Below are positions 21,643 to 33,708 of a stretch of 64,000 nt of DNA, one piece after another. Below the pieces are notes generated by a model, which worked only from the letters and a program-made list of their open reading frames with translations, did not search any database and was not told the DNA's origin. Source of the stretch: Clarkia xantiana subsp. parviflora. Taxonomy: Eukaryota > Streptophyta > Magnoliopsida > Myrtales > Onagraceae. The position numbers and the translations under genes are program-made. How positions within the stretch are numbered: position 1 is the first letter of the stretch; each line of letters begins with the position of its first letter. The DNA is taken from positions 1 to 64,000 of the forward strand of contig JAPTYO010000038.1 in the NCBI GenBank assembly GCA_036873135.1, read 5' to 3'.

Positions 21643-24560
21643 CACTTTTAAAACCTACGCATTCCAAGCTGTTTAACCATGCTTTTCGAATGTCTCTCTG
21701 CGTAGTGGTTTATTTAATGGGTCCGTAACCACGTTGTTATTGGGCAAGTATTTTAGAGTGATTATGTGGTCTTCTACCTAAGATTCAGCGTAATTATATT
21801 TCATGTCAATGTGTTGCGATTTTCTAAGGTATTTGGATTCTTTAACTGCCGGAATAGCTGCCTCACTGTCAGAGTTTATCAAAAGGGGTTTTCCCCCATC
21901 GTTGACACCAGGTAGTACAATAAGAACCCTTTTTAGCCAGACTGTTTCTTGTGCATTCTAGGAGAGAGCAATGAATTTTGATTCCATCATAGACCGCGCG
22001 ACACAGGATTGCTACTTGCTCGTCAATTTATTGGCGACATTAGTAATGAAGACAAACTTCTCCTGTGGTGGACTTATGATCATCCATATCGCCACCATGG
22101 TCGGCGTCACTAAATCCGGTCAATTCTAACTTCCAGCTCTCATTGCACAGTTCGTAGTTGGCAACACCTTTTCGAACAATTTCTTATATATATATATATA
22201 TAATCTTTAATGTTGATTGCTAGGGTCTAATTGGAATCGTGCTATAATCCCATGGCGTAACTGATATCCGGACAAGTGCATAGCATGGCGTCCATGAGAC
22301 TACCGACCATACTTATTTAATTTTGCACTTTACATGTGTTTACGCATTGCCTGGTTCTTCGAGTTGTTGCGTTTCAACCATGTGCACCCGAATACTTCCG
22401 GCGTCTTCACGATTTGGCATCTGGTATTTTGAACCTTTTCAACAGACCGATATTGTAGGTTTCTCGAGAAAGACACAATTCCCGGGCGGCACGATCTTTA
22501 GCATTTTCATGCCTAAGATGTACGTGACCTCTCCCTTGTCTTTCGTCTCTAATATAGATGTCAACCAGGACTATTGACTCATTCATAAAACTCACTTCGT
22601 TCATGGCGATGAGTATGTCTTCAACGTATTAATTTAAGATGACGTACTTAGACCTAGTGGTCTAATGATGCGCATACGTATCCACGTGAAATTCAAGTAT
22701 CCGTTTCCAACAGTTTCCTCATGGAATCTGCGATACCATTGCCAAGACAATTGTTTAAGACTGTTATCGGACCTTTGGAGTTTACAAACTTTACATTTGT
22801 TAACATGAGTAATCAAACTCTCCAGTTGCTCCATATAGATCTCATTCTCCAAGTTTCCGAGGAGGAACGCAGTCTTTAACATCCATTAAGTGCAACTCGA
22901 GATCAAGACATGCAACTAAGACTGCGGTTTCATGCACAGTTAGTGAGTATGTTTTGTCAAAGTCCATTCCGTGAAGCAGGGTTTATCCTTTCGCATCTAG
23001 TCGGGTTTTCTATCACCTGACTTTTCCATCAGCCGTAAGTCTCTTTCAAGTACCCACTTTATCCTTGTGCCCTGTTGTTAGCAGGTAAATCAATAAAAGA
23101 CTATAAATGGATTTCACTTAAGGCGTTCTCTATCTCAACTGTTTTCCTCCATTTCTCCACTTGAGGTCCTTCCAACATTTGTTAAACCCTTTCCGCTTCG
23201 TTAACATGTGCTAGAGTAGTGACCTTACTCTATTCGTTGGGATACTTCTTGGGAGAAGTTCGATGCCTTTGACTGTGTCTTGGCTCGTTAATTCCTCCTT
23301 TAGTCTGATCGAGACTCCCACTCGGAATAATGCCTCTTATCGGAGCATCACTCTTACTGGAAAGTTTGAACTTTACTCCCACTCAGAATAATGTTTCTTT
23401 TGGAAGCATTACTCCCACTAGGAACAAGAGCAATGCTAGAACCTTGACCTAGAATTTTCCTTGGACGACCTCTTGGTCTCGGGATTCTTCCTATGAGATT
23501 AATTCCTTGTTCGTTAAGATCTGGAACCGAGTTGGTCTAATTACTCCCACTGGAAATAATGGGTTGTCTTGGATGGTAGCTGTGGTATTATTGGATTTTC
23601 ATCCAGCGGTTTAGCTATATGATTATCATGTTCAACTTGATTCGTCCTACAGCAACGGTGTGTAGTGGATCTCCCACTGGATTTATTATGAAAATGTCTC
23701 ATTCTCATATACCTTGACATTCATGTGGTAGGGTTTTATTCCTTCCAATGGATTTATGTTTACCCATACTATATTACTCTAAGTGTATTTATCGATTTGA
23801 ATGATATGCCAGACCTTTCGTGGCATTTTGAAGGAAAATCATTTTACTGACTTGATCCTTCTTTGTTTTTTAACTTATTTCAGAGACTTTATCCCATCTT
23901 TGAACCAGCATTTAGGCTTCTGTCTTATGTGATAGTTGATACTTTACAGGGTCGTGGTAGCTTTTGGAGCCTACCTCTTTCCGATGTAAACGTTATCAAT
24001 AAATCATTCGTTAAGGGAAGCAAAAAAAATTTCAGCATTCTATCATTAAAAAACTTCGTCATTAAATTTGTACTTTGAAACAATACGTTTCGTCTTTCGA
24101 GGAACACGCGCGCGCGGCGCTTTTACCAAGTTTTAATCAATAGTTAAATCGTTTCGTTTCCAAAATTTAATTTAGTTTAATCCAATCCGTTTCGCACATG
24201 TTCATCATTACTGTTTATATCATTTAGTGGAGTACTAATAAATAAGAAAGATATAAATACATAATTTAATAAGCAATGCATCAAATAGTAATGAAGAGAT
24301 CAAATTAGCCCAACGAAGATTGGTAATCATTACTCGGCCCAAACAATCGTCACATGCTTAAAATTGAAATGGTTCCTATGTTTCAAGGAACTTATTATCA
24401 ATGAGTATTATAATGAAAAGCATAAAAGTTCTTAGCAAAATAAAGATAAAGTATTTCATTCAATCTTTATGTTCCGCGGCTTCCTTCTCAGGCTTGTGCT
24501 GGATCCGCTTCTCGATTCTGTAATCCAAAAAAAGGATAGATTGAATTAATTTCGAGCAAG
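21643..24560 (-). pseudogene. Decayed copia pol (gamma copy 4)
   Basis: A minus-strand Ty1/copia polyprotein region with many stops. The clearest piece is at 22634-22882, which reads LKTAFLLGNLENEIYMEQLE then KVCKLQRSDNSLKQLSWQWYRRF, corresponding to the copia RT motifs usually seen as KTAFLxGxLEEEIYMxQPEG and KLxxSLYGLKQxPRQWY. C-terminal RT/RNase H-type sequence lies to its left towards the B insertion. 23300-23700 has repeats of 'actcccact..gaataatg', matching the variable linker between integrase and RT. No catalytic frame is open. Confidence 0.6.
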
Positions 24561-25440
24561 AAGAATCCAAGAAGAACATATGAGGTTATCATTATTCTTC
24601 AGCATATACCTTGGGAGGATTGGTACAGGCAACATCAAGGTGTCCTTTCACGCCACACCTGAAGCACGTTCGAGTTTCCTCCTTACGTGCCTGCTTTTTC
24701 TTGCCACCGGTTTGTTTTCGTTTGAACTTCTTCTAAGTTTTGGTAGCCAACGACTTCTCCACCTTATTCTGAAGGTTCTTTTCTTTCTCTTGTTCTTACC
24801 CTTCTACTCAGCTGTTTGGGAGGATGCAAGGTGCATTTCCTATCTAGGCTTTTTCAGCCTTGAGGCGGTCCTCCTCCAGCTCGAGATGAACTCGCACTTT
24901 CTCGAAGTTATCGAGATGTGTAGCATGGGTGCATTTTCATGTTATTCCAAGAGTCGGGTAAAGAGCGGATCACACAATGGACCTTTTGTTCCTTAGTTAG
25001 GATTTCTCCTGCCTCTTTGAGTTCAGCAAACATGTTAGACATGTGCATTATGTGATCTCTCATTGTGTGCTTAGGATTCATCTTGTATGTGTCTAAAGCA
25101 ATGTTTAATGACCGCTTCTGGGCAGTGGTGTAAACACCAAACCCTGCCTTAAGACCATCCCACAAGTCCATGGCAGACTCATAGTGATCATACCCATAGA
25201 GTATGTTATCCTCCAGCAACAACAATAAGGCGGAACGAATTTCCTGATCCTTTTTATCTTATTCATCATGGAATTCCTTCTGATTGTCCGTGAGTTCACC
25301 CTCCGGTCTGGCATGCTTTGAAGTCAAATGGTCCAAACCTCTCAGTTCAGTTATTACCATCTTTGCTCACTTATTCCAGATCTTATAGTTATTGCGATTC
25401 AACCCCACTCCCTTGTTCATTTGGGAGATCACATTGCTGA
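24561..25440 (-). pseudogene. Decayed copia gag with CCHC knuckle (gamma copy 4)
   Basis: Minus-strand gag remnant. The frame 24908-25225 reads LLLLEDNILYGYDHYESAMDLWDGL and later MRDHIMHMSNMFAELKEAG, a typical copia (UBN2) gag pattern. A CX2CX4HX4C zinc knuckle (C-F-R-C-G-V-K-G-H-L-D-V-A-C) is encoded at 24625-24666. Frameshifts separate the two and the N-terminus. Its gag differs from the gag of copies 1 and 2 although the leader and LTR are shared. Confidence 0.65.
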
Positions 25441-26133
25441 TCGCAACCTTCTTATACTAACACACTAATAATCACACATAATCAGGGAGACAATAACATT
25501 TTGAGAAAGAATTGCATACATCAGATATCTATTAAGATGGACTACAAAAGATAATGATTCCTCAGTAATCTAAACCAACTGACCACCAGTAAACCAATGG
25601 AAGATGGGCTGTGAAAGAGTTCACATTATCGTCGTCTTCAATCTAATAGATCAGTCTCTTCAAAACGGTTTTAATCGCAAATACCGGAACATGAATTTTT
25701 AAAATGAGCATACCCAATCTTGGCTTTCCCAAGGCCCTTTTTATTTATAAAATGCTCCGACGAATTTACGCATGCATATAAAATTCTATCGTTCAAACAA
25801 ATCATCATATGCAAGTAACATTCATCATCCAAACCACACTTCATGCTTACGCGTCATGCGTCTAATGTTCCGAGGAACTCATGCTAGCATACATAATTCT
25901 ACTCTCTAAGTAAACTATTACATGCTACATCATCCTATACATTCAAGCATACGTGTCACACATGAACATTCCACATCAATCATACATATTTGGCGAATGG
26001 TTTCCGATTTTAAAACCTTTTTAAAACGTTAGGGGCTGATTTGCAATTGATGTTTATATTCAATCACGCAATTTCTAGACATGAATCCTTGGCAATTTCA
26101 ACCATCACAACATGTCTATCCTAGTGCGCAAAC
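25441..26133 (-). other. 5' leader of gamma copy 4
   Basis: Matches 7831-8490 and 11715-12370 (agacaataacattttgaga, atctattaagatgga, atagatcagtct, tgcttacgcgtcatgcg, ttctagacatgaatcc). It is interrupted after 'gtgcgcaaac' by the LTR at 26134; in copy 1 the same words continue into catatatttaaat. Confidence 0.6.
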
Positions 26134-26843
26134 TGATGGATATTGTTCTAAGATCCGGGCAATAATCTTCTTAAATCTGTCCCAGGTGAAATGGAAAAGT
26201 AGAATAAACCAACCCTCTTCAATGAAGTGGGGAACGACCTTCTCCTTATAGAGAGGGGACGATCCCCTCTCCATAAGGAGAGGGGAACGACCCTCTCCAT
26301 GAAGAGGAGATCGTCCCTCTCCATAAGGAGGGGGATCGTCCCCTCTCCTATAGAGAGGGAGACGACTCTTCTTCCGACTTGTATAGGTTTTCGGTCTCTT
26401 GTCCTCTCCAAGTAGCGGAATGACGAAGACTCATTGACCCGAAATTAAATACGTGATCCCCTCTCCAAAAGGAAAGTATGTATAGACAACTTTTCATATA
26501 GAGACATTCAGTGGACCATAAATGCGTAGACCAGTTTCCATGTGGGTGATTCCCCATAAATATAACTTCATATCTCTTCTCAATTTTTACACATTGATTC
26601 AGATTACAATATATACTTCAGTTCTTAGATTATAATTTATGAGGACTGACTTATGCATCGGAGGGGGATTACCGGGCACAAGCCTGGTCTGTCCCTTTGT
26701 GCAGGTATCAGGTGTCGGTGGTGGAGTTCAAGCTCATTTCAAGATATCAAAATCGGACTAACAGATGACTCGTCTGATAGAGGGTCGAGTGTTCAAACCA
26801 AAGAACCGACGAACGGACAGTCGAGGTTAGTCGAAACCCAACA
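26134..26843 (+). mobile_element. 5' LTR of a plus-strand gypsy element (element G)
   Basis: 710 bp, starting TGATGGATATTGTTC and ending GAAACCCAACA, followed by a decayed PBS (tttgcctccgtttgtggg, compared with the TTTGGCGCCGTCTGTGGG type) and ATG near 26877. It holds a series of inverted repeats at 26227-26360. The left insertion flank is caaac. No matching 3' LTR was found in the window. Confidence 0.6.
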
Positions 26844-27239
26844 TTTGCCTCCGTTTGTGGGAAACGATACATAATGTCATGGCGTGCCACTCTCATTCTA
26901 ACACAACCTCTAACAACACTAAGGGGATGTGTAAAATATGCGGGGTTACAACCACCACCTGCACTTGACGATCAACCTTTTCCCGAAAAACAATCTAGTC
27001 GGGCCACTCATCAAAGGGTCTGTATGATGTGAGATTTATTAAAGACGAGGTACAATTGGGTCTTGAGAAGCAACTCTACGCATTCTCTAATCGCATGGGA
27101 ACTGCAACGGCCCTCTCCAAGAATATATAACGCGTGGTCAACGACCCGCTTCCTCTATCAACGACCACTCTAATCAGTAGGTCCCCTAGTCTCCCAGCTT
27201 GGTCGACCTTCGTAATGGACCACTCACTCGATCGACCCA
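26844..27239 (+). other. 5' internal remnant of element G
   Basis: Short degenerate sequence after the G LTR, possibly gag (an ATG near 26877 opens a short frame). Cut by element E at 27239/27240. Confidence 0.35.
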
Positions 27240-27959
27240 TGTTAGGTTATAAGGTTTAGGTCAACGGATCGTCTACCTAATGCTTATCTCCCACTAAGAT
27301 GGATCGGGTTGTCTGCTCTTCGGGTTGATCACTTCGCTTTATCGCCTTCTGCTTCCTCCTCTTGACCCTGCAAAAGGGGCAGTATCAAGCACGGAGAGGG
27401 GGGGGGGGTGGTGCTTGATGAGCCCTCTCCGATGCCTAAGTAAGTATGTCTCCTTAGAGAGAGAAAGCACAAATTCTAGACAGAAGCTAGAGCTAAGATT
27501 CACAAATTGCAAAGATGATCAAATGAATGGTGAAAGGGTTGTATTTATAGGCAACGGTGTCATTAAAGTGGCTTAATGACATCGTTAACCTCTAAACACA
27601 ATTAATTAGTCCTTAATCACATAATTAAAACCTTAAGCATGGAGAGGTTTGCGGAAATAATCTAAGTATGGAGGTCGGGAAACGGTGTCAGGGCCCTTGG
27701 GGGCAGAGTAAAATCCGACCCCTAAGGGTAGGGGTTGGGTGTGGCCACCCAACCCCTCCGTAGGGGAGATCGGGTGTGGCCACCCGATCTCACCTAGGTG
27801 AGTTCGTCGTGTGGCCCGGACGAGTATTTTTGCCTCGTCCGGACCGTTGGAGTTTCGGCGGGGTGTTCGGGTCAAATTTTCGATTTATAATCGTTAACGG
27901 GGTGATGAAAACAATATGAATTGTAAGTCAACGGGTTCAAATTGGGCGTATATCCATCA
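27240..27959 (-). mobile_element. 3' LTR of element E
   Basis: 720 bp, TGTTAGGTTATAAGG..TATATCCATCA, with the PPT (minus strand CTCGGGGGCATG) just inside. It holds two hairpins, 27731-27756 (ggttgggtg stem) and 27767-27790 (gatcgggtg stem). Confidence 0.85.
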
Positions 27960-29428
27960 CATGCCCCCGAGTGAACCAATGGCCTGACCATTGATTGACT
28001 CTATTTTAGGATGGTATGACACGCGCAATTTGAAGCCGGAATTTTACCTTTTGTCGGAATCCTTACTTACCCATCGGCGTATGTCTCTGACCCTGCCCCC
28101 TGTCTTATAAGATAGAGGAATTGCAAACGTCAGAATAGCACGAACGCATGTCCTAGCACGTGCCCGTCTGAGATGGAAATAATAAATCCAATACATTCAC
28201 GAGCTTATACTCGGAAAGTATGCATATGTATGGAGATGCAACATGAATACGGTTAAGTGAATTCATGCTTCAATTTCATGACGGGGTAAGCCTATGTGGA
28301 GAAAAATTTCAATTTTGGCCCAAATTTTTTCTAAGTATGGGATACTAGAAGATATGCTCATAGGATGTTAACTAGGATAGTAATACCCCTAACCTTAGTT
28401 AAAGAAGGAGAGGATAGTGGTTTTCTATCTAGGCCCTTAGATCTCATTTTAATCAATGGAGGGTTGAGATTATATCATCTAAAAAACCCTACACCCTTTT
28501 CATTATAAGGAGGAGTTAAGAAAATTACCTCATTTGAAAAAAGTTGTCATCTTTCCTTAATTTTCCCACACTTGGAGGCCAAGGGAGAAAATTTAGCACA
28601 CCAAGGGAGGGGGCCGGCTGAAATTCCAACAAAGGGGCCAGAATTCCAGCCAGCAGCGCGGTGGCCGGCGAATCGGGACAACGGCACGGGGAGGTCCAAC
28701 AAAGGACGACGACGTGATCCGGAGCGGACGGCGGCCAGCGGCGACGTCGTTCCAGGCGTGGCGAGGAGGCGAGGTACGGCGGAGGCGAGGTAGGCGGGGT
28801 GTGGCGACATCGGAGACTCCAGCGGCTGCTCCTTCCGGCGACGACGAGTGGGACCAGCTCCGACCCGGCTCCGGTGGCGACGAGACCTGATTTCCGGCGA
28901 CTCCGAGGTTCAAATTCCGGACCTGTTTTTCACATCGGGTCGGGTTTTCCGAAGGTCCAATCCTTTTCCTTTTGTTTATTATACGAAATGCCAATACTTG
29001 ATTTGCCGATATTTGATTGCCGATGCTTGCTATGTGATGATCGTTTGAACTTTTGATTCGTGATTGCCGTAGATAGTTGTTGATTCGGGAGATAGTTTTT
29101 TGCCGTTTGAACTATTCCCGCTCGAATTTGACGTTGTGGTGTCATTTTCATGTTGATTCCCGTCGAAGGGCATAATCGTAATTTTACCCGAAAGTCGGTT
29201 TTTGACCCGAATAAGGTTGTCCGATTTTGCCGTCGTAGTGTCCTTAGCATGTATTCGCTATCTTTGTTGGGTGCCTTTGAGCTTTTGGTTGTTGCTTGTC
29301 GGGTGCCGGGGTATGCCCGGATTTTCGGAGATTTCTTTGTCTTAATACCCGTCATGTTATGACAGGTGTAGTACTCGTGGTGGTGCCCTCGTACGCGAAC
29401 TTGGCAGAAGCGCTACATCCTTCGCAGG
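27960..29428. other. Non-coding zone between 3' LTR and aORF, element E
   Basis: Shared with F (9695-10960). It includes a GC-rich block (28600-28900) with overlapping short ORFs on both strands and no recognised domain. A plus-strand 'cattataagg' near 28500 precedes the GC-rich block and could belong to an aORF promoter, but this is weaker than the TATA boxes of B/C/D. Confidence 0.5.
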
Positions 29429-31859
29429 ATGAGTAAGTTTTTCTTTCACTCAGTTCGTCGCGTTACTTTCTTTCCTGACATTAGTTCAAAGTCGGATTCT
29501 GAGTCGGATACTGAGTTGGGGTATTGGTCGGAGTTTGATTCGAGCTCGGAATTTCTCACTGCCTTTGACTTAGGTCTTGCCCCCTTATCGGAGAACCACC
29601 TGACTAGGTTCGACTACAATGAGCATGTCACCCTAGGCGACATCTGTCCTTTAGACGAACCCTTATACCCCTTCCTTCCTTCCTTGGGGAACACACGTGA
29701 GACGGTGACAGAGCCTCCTAGGGGGAAGGTGGTCGTCTACCCTTCCCAGATTAGGTTCGGGTTGCGCCTCCCCTACTGTGATGAGCTCATAGAGCTGAGT
29801 AGATTCTTTAGGATCTCCCCGGTGAACCTTGCCCCCAATACTATTCGTGTCTGGGTGGGTTTCCGGGTGCTATGTCAGTGGTACTCCTGGAAGTACTCTT
29901 TGGTTTTGTTCCGGTGCTTCTTCCGATTTCAGTATCAGAAGAAAGTAGGCTTTGCGAGTTTTGTGACTCGCTATCCTTCCCTCAAGGATTCCCGATTTGC
30001 TGATTTCGGGTTGAGCGGGGTTGAGTGGAATGCTTCTCTTCGGCTCGTGACTCGGAGCGATAATTCGTCAAGCCATTGGGCTAAGAACTACTTCTTTATC
30101 ACGGATCGATATGTTACCTGGCCGGTTCTGAATGTTGACCGATCGGACGGCTGGCCTGCCTTTGGGGAGTTCTCTTCTGTGGATTTGGAGACCATGAAGG
30201 CTATCTACGAGAGCCACCAGACCCAGTCTTACTGCCCTGTGTCCTTGGTGACCGAGACAGACCTCTATGAGGCAGGGATTATTTTGACTCCTCCCTCCGG
30301 GGGTTCGGTATGTTACTTAGTCTTCTCATCTATATTCATTTTTTGTTTCTCCCTTGTAGGTTGGTTTCACGGGAAAACGTATAACATGCAGGCCGCGCCT
30401 GCTGACTTGAGCAAGAGGAGGGCTCCCTCTAGCTCTGCTCCGAGGAAGTCTCCCAAGCCTGGGAAGACCACTGGGGCCTCTGGTATGCTTCTTTCTTTCT
30501 TCTCTTATGGTACACTTGTATTTTTTCTCATGTTGTTTTCCTTGTGTTGTTAGGACACTCTCCTTTGGTGACCGAGAGAGTTGTCTCTGTGGGCAAGGGC
30601 TCTGGGCCCTCCAAGTCCAAGTCCCGGAGGCCTGACTCTGAGGCCGGGGCCTCCGCTGTGAAGAAAAATAAGGTTGCGGATCCTCCTACCTCCTGCGTTC
30701 GTCCCCCGACACTACCTCGCGATAAAGAGATAGTGGTCGAAGAGGCGCCTTCCCGTGTTGACAAAGGGAAGCGACCTGCTGATGGTGGTGGAGTGGTTGC
30801 CGATTCTCCGTCCCCTGCCCCCCAGCCGAGGGCACGGTCATCAGGTTCGTTTAATTTCTATGTCATTGATGTTTTTATACTTATGTTTTTCTTTACTTTC
30901 CTTTCTTCGTATAGGTGGGCCTCCGGCTTTGAGTCGGAAGGACTTTGCGCGCCTCACTGACGAGGATATTGTGGGAACTGAGTGGACTCCCTTTGCTGGA
31001 TTGAAGGAGTTCCACTTTGACAGCAGTTCCTCCTTGCGCATCCCGGAGGTTGGCATTCGGGTACTTCGCGGTGCCATTGCTCCCGGTGATCGTGCTCCTC
31101 AGCCCAAGTCCCCTAAGGAGACCCGACGCTTCATCCAGGGGGTGCTTTCTCGCTATGTCCCTGTGAGTGATGTTTCTCTTTCTTTTCTATTTTCACATGG
31201 TTGCTTGTCATATCACTTATCCCTTATCAATATTTCAGGGTATGTCCGACATGGTGAATATGTCATCTCTTGCGCTTGAGCTGTCAGATGAGAAGAAGGC
31301 CCTTGAGGATACCCAAGTATCCTTGAAGGCGGAGCTTGCCACTGCCGCCCAGAAGGCTCGGCTGTCTGACTTGCAGCTGCAGGAGCTTAGGGGCCAGGTA
31401 GCTCTTCTTGAGACTACCGTGGGGGGTTTGCGCCGCGGGGCTGATGTTGCATCGTCACTCCACGCTGAGGAGTTGACGAAGCTTGATGTGAGGTGCCGGG
31501 CGGAGGAGAGAGCTGTTGCAGTAACTGAGTACAAAGCTTCCCCTACCTTTGCTGCTGATTACAGCGTTCGGTTGAACCAGGAGATGAACCAATTCAGGGA
31601 GTATCTTGTTGATCGCATCTTTCGTATTGATCCCCAGTTTCCCGTGCATGATCTGGGTGATTTTGGGACATATGCCGCTGGTTACATGGCCGTTCTTAGG
31701 GGTCAAGCTGCTGTTGCTGAAGAGCCCACCCCCGCACAGGTGGATGCTATACCCGTGGACGTTGATAGTTCAGGCTCTTCTTCATCTTCATCGAGCTCTG
31801 TTAGTGGTTCCTCCTCAGAGGGTCAGGACCGTGAGGACTCCCCTGTGGCTTCTGGTTGA
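29429..31859 (+). CDS. Antisense aORF of element E (Transposase_28-like, spliced)
   Basis: A plus-strand gene opposite to gag. The 374-aa first block starts MSKFFFHSVRRV, then an acidic Ser/Asp stretch, then IRFGLRLPYCDELIELSRFF near residues 115-134, the part comparable to the Transposase_28 ('putative gypsy type transposon') block GLRFPF..H of C. Lys/Ser/Pro-rich linker blocks and a C-terminal coiled coil (LALELSDEKKALEDTQVSLK near 31270) follow, ending with a Ser-rich tail before TGA at 31857. Intron-like GT..AG gaps with T-rich tails separate the blocks: about 30308-30359, 30482-30551, 30844-30915 and 31161-31238. Phases do not all fit, so the exact structure is uncertain. Such antisense extra ORFs are known in plant Tat-lineage elements; their role is unknown. 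Confidence 0.6.
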
Positions 31860-32289
31860 TGAGTTGATATCTCTTTATCCTTGTATATACGACTTTGCCT
31901 TTACTCCCCTTTAATGGGTTGAGTGTCCCTCCCCTTGATGGGTCGAGTTCATTGTGGGATTGCTTTACTTGGGATGTTTTCTTGCTTTCCTTCTTTGCAT
32001 GGTTGTGTTGGCAGTGTGTGGAACACTTGCCTTTAGTTGTGGTATGCATGGTAGTATGACTTGTTACTTTGATGGTTGCTTCATGCGCTTGTGTATATAT
32101 CCCTTTGATCATGGACTCTTCTTTTGCTCATGCTTCCTATACTTAGCATTTCTTTTGTGTTTTCCGTCACCATTATACCTGTCATCTCATCAAGAATAAA
32201 CATTAAGTACTCATCATATCTCTTTGCCTTGTAAAAAATTTTGTTTCATGGTATCCTTCTTTCTATGGTGTAATGATCTCTTCAGATAC

Positions 32290-32850
32290 CCTCATAGGGG
32301 TGTAGTGAATATTTCACGAGATAGGCTCTCGGAGGGCGCTGGAGTTGGACCAAAGATACGCTCTTGGTGGGCGTCGAAATCTTTTCGCGAGATAGGCTCT
32401 CGAAGGGCACTTAGCGTTTCGCAGGATAGGCCCCCGGAGGGCACAAGTTAGACCAAAGATACGCTCTTGGTAGGCGTCGAAAAACTGTTCACGAGATACG
32501 CTCTCGGAGGGCACCAGTAGTTAAACCAAAGATACGCTCTTGGTGGGCGTCGAATCTGGTAGTTTTAGACCTACCTCAAGATACGCTCTTGGGGGCGTCG
32601 AATCTGGTAGTTTGAAATCTACCTCAAGATACGCTATTGGGGGCGTCGAAAGGCGTAGTTTTTAGAAACTACTCTCAAGATACGCTCTTGGGGGCGTCGA
32701 AGTTCGTAGTTTTTGGAAACCACTATCAAGATACGCTCTTGGGGAAGTCGAAGTTCGTAGTATGAAAACTACTCTCAAGATACGCTCTTGGGGGCATCGA
32801 GGTTCGTAGTATGAAAACTACTCTCAAGATACGCTCTTGGGGGCGTCGAA
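32290..32850. repeat. Minisatellite of element E
   Basis: About 13 imperfect units of roughly 34-52 bp around 'agatacgctcttgggggcgtcgaa', alternating in the left part with 'gataggctctcgg'. Units to the right add 'ttcgtagt..gaaaactactctca'. The sequence differs from the B/C/D arrays, but it sits in the same place between the gag side and the aORF 3' end. Confidence 0.9.
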
Positions 32851-33114
32851 TGTTGTTGACTTGGAAGTCATATCTGTGTAAGGATAACATAGTGATTATA
32901 TCACCATCTTTTTTGAAAGAAATTGTTGAGTAACTTCTACTTTACTTGAGCATTCATGCTTTATATACATTTGGGGTGCCTTGGATGGATCAAGACACCC
33001 TTTGGAGGAATTCAAGGATAGTTGCAGAGTCGGAGTTACTTCTAGAGTACTCATTCTCAAAAGATGTTTTTGAAAACTTAAAGTGCTTAAACATGCAAAG
33101 TTCTGAATATTAAA

Positions 33115-33708
33115 CTAAGGATATGGGGTGGCGAGTGTGTCCGTTGCAATGTATTCCTTTAGGTGTCCCTTGTGAATCATTTCTTCCACCTCTATCTTTA
33201 AGACCATGCAATTGTTGGTTTGATGTCCCCAGGTCCCATGGTACGCACACCAGCCCTGTGCATCTTTACCTAGGAAGGCCTTGCCCTCCTCCTTGCACTT
33301 TGGTAGGTCTTCTTTGAGGTATTGGTGAAAGATTTCTTCTATCTCCGCTGTAAGGGGTGTGAATTTGAAGTCTACACCCCCTCCAAGAATGTCATTCTCT
33401 TTTTCTTCTTCAAGGGTTCCTTCACATTGCTCTGCCTCTCTTGCAAATACCCTGTCCAGCCTCTCCTTGAGCTCCCTCATAGTGCTTGTCATGACCACCT
33501 CATAGAGCCCTCCATATGCTTCTATTGAGGTTGGATGCATGTTTCTAAGGAAGGCCCTTACGGCCTCGCTTCTTGTGATGTCCAAGCTTGCACCATAGTT
33601 GAGGAATCTCCTAAAGTAGCTTGACATGGACTCCTTTGGCATTTGCTTGATGTCGTCTATATAGTGGACACCCCTGGCAACCTTACCTCTCTGTTTCTTC
33701 TTAGCCAA
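33115..33708 (-). pseudogene. Second, partial gag of element E
   Basis: 197-aa minus-strand frame downstream of protease, where RT should be. It contains a capsid C-terminal half (QMPKESMSSYFRRFLNYG, then SEAVRAFLRNMHP) and a zinc-knuckle-like C-A-Y-H-x5-H-x4-C followed by a LKxEVEEMIxKGHLKEYI tail. This parallels the first gag (CDNHEAYGHDTNEC..INNIIQRGELKQFV) but is clearly diverged, so it is not a recent tandem copy. The upstream part (TLRLSRQFFEDW) is in the frame of the 33657-36203 ORF, with a frameshift near 33700. It ends GHLKEYIATDTLATPYP then stop. Confidence 0.65.
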
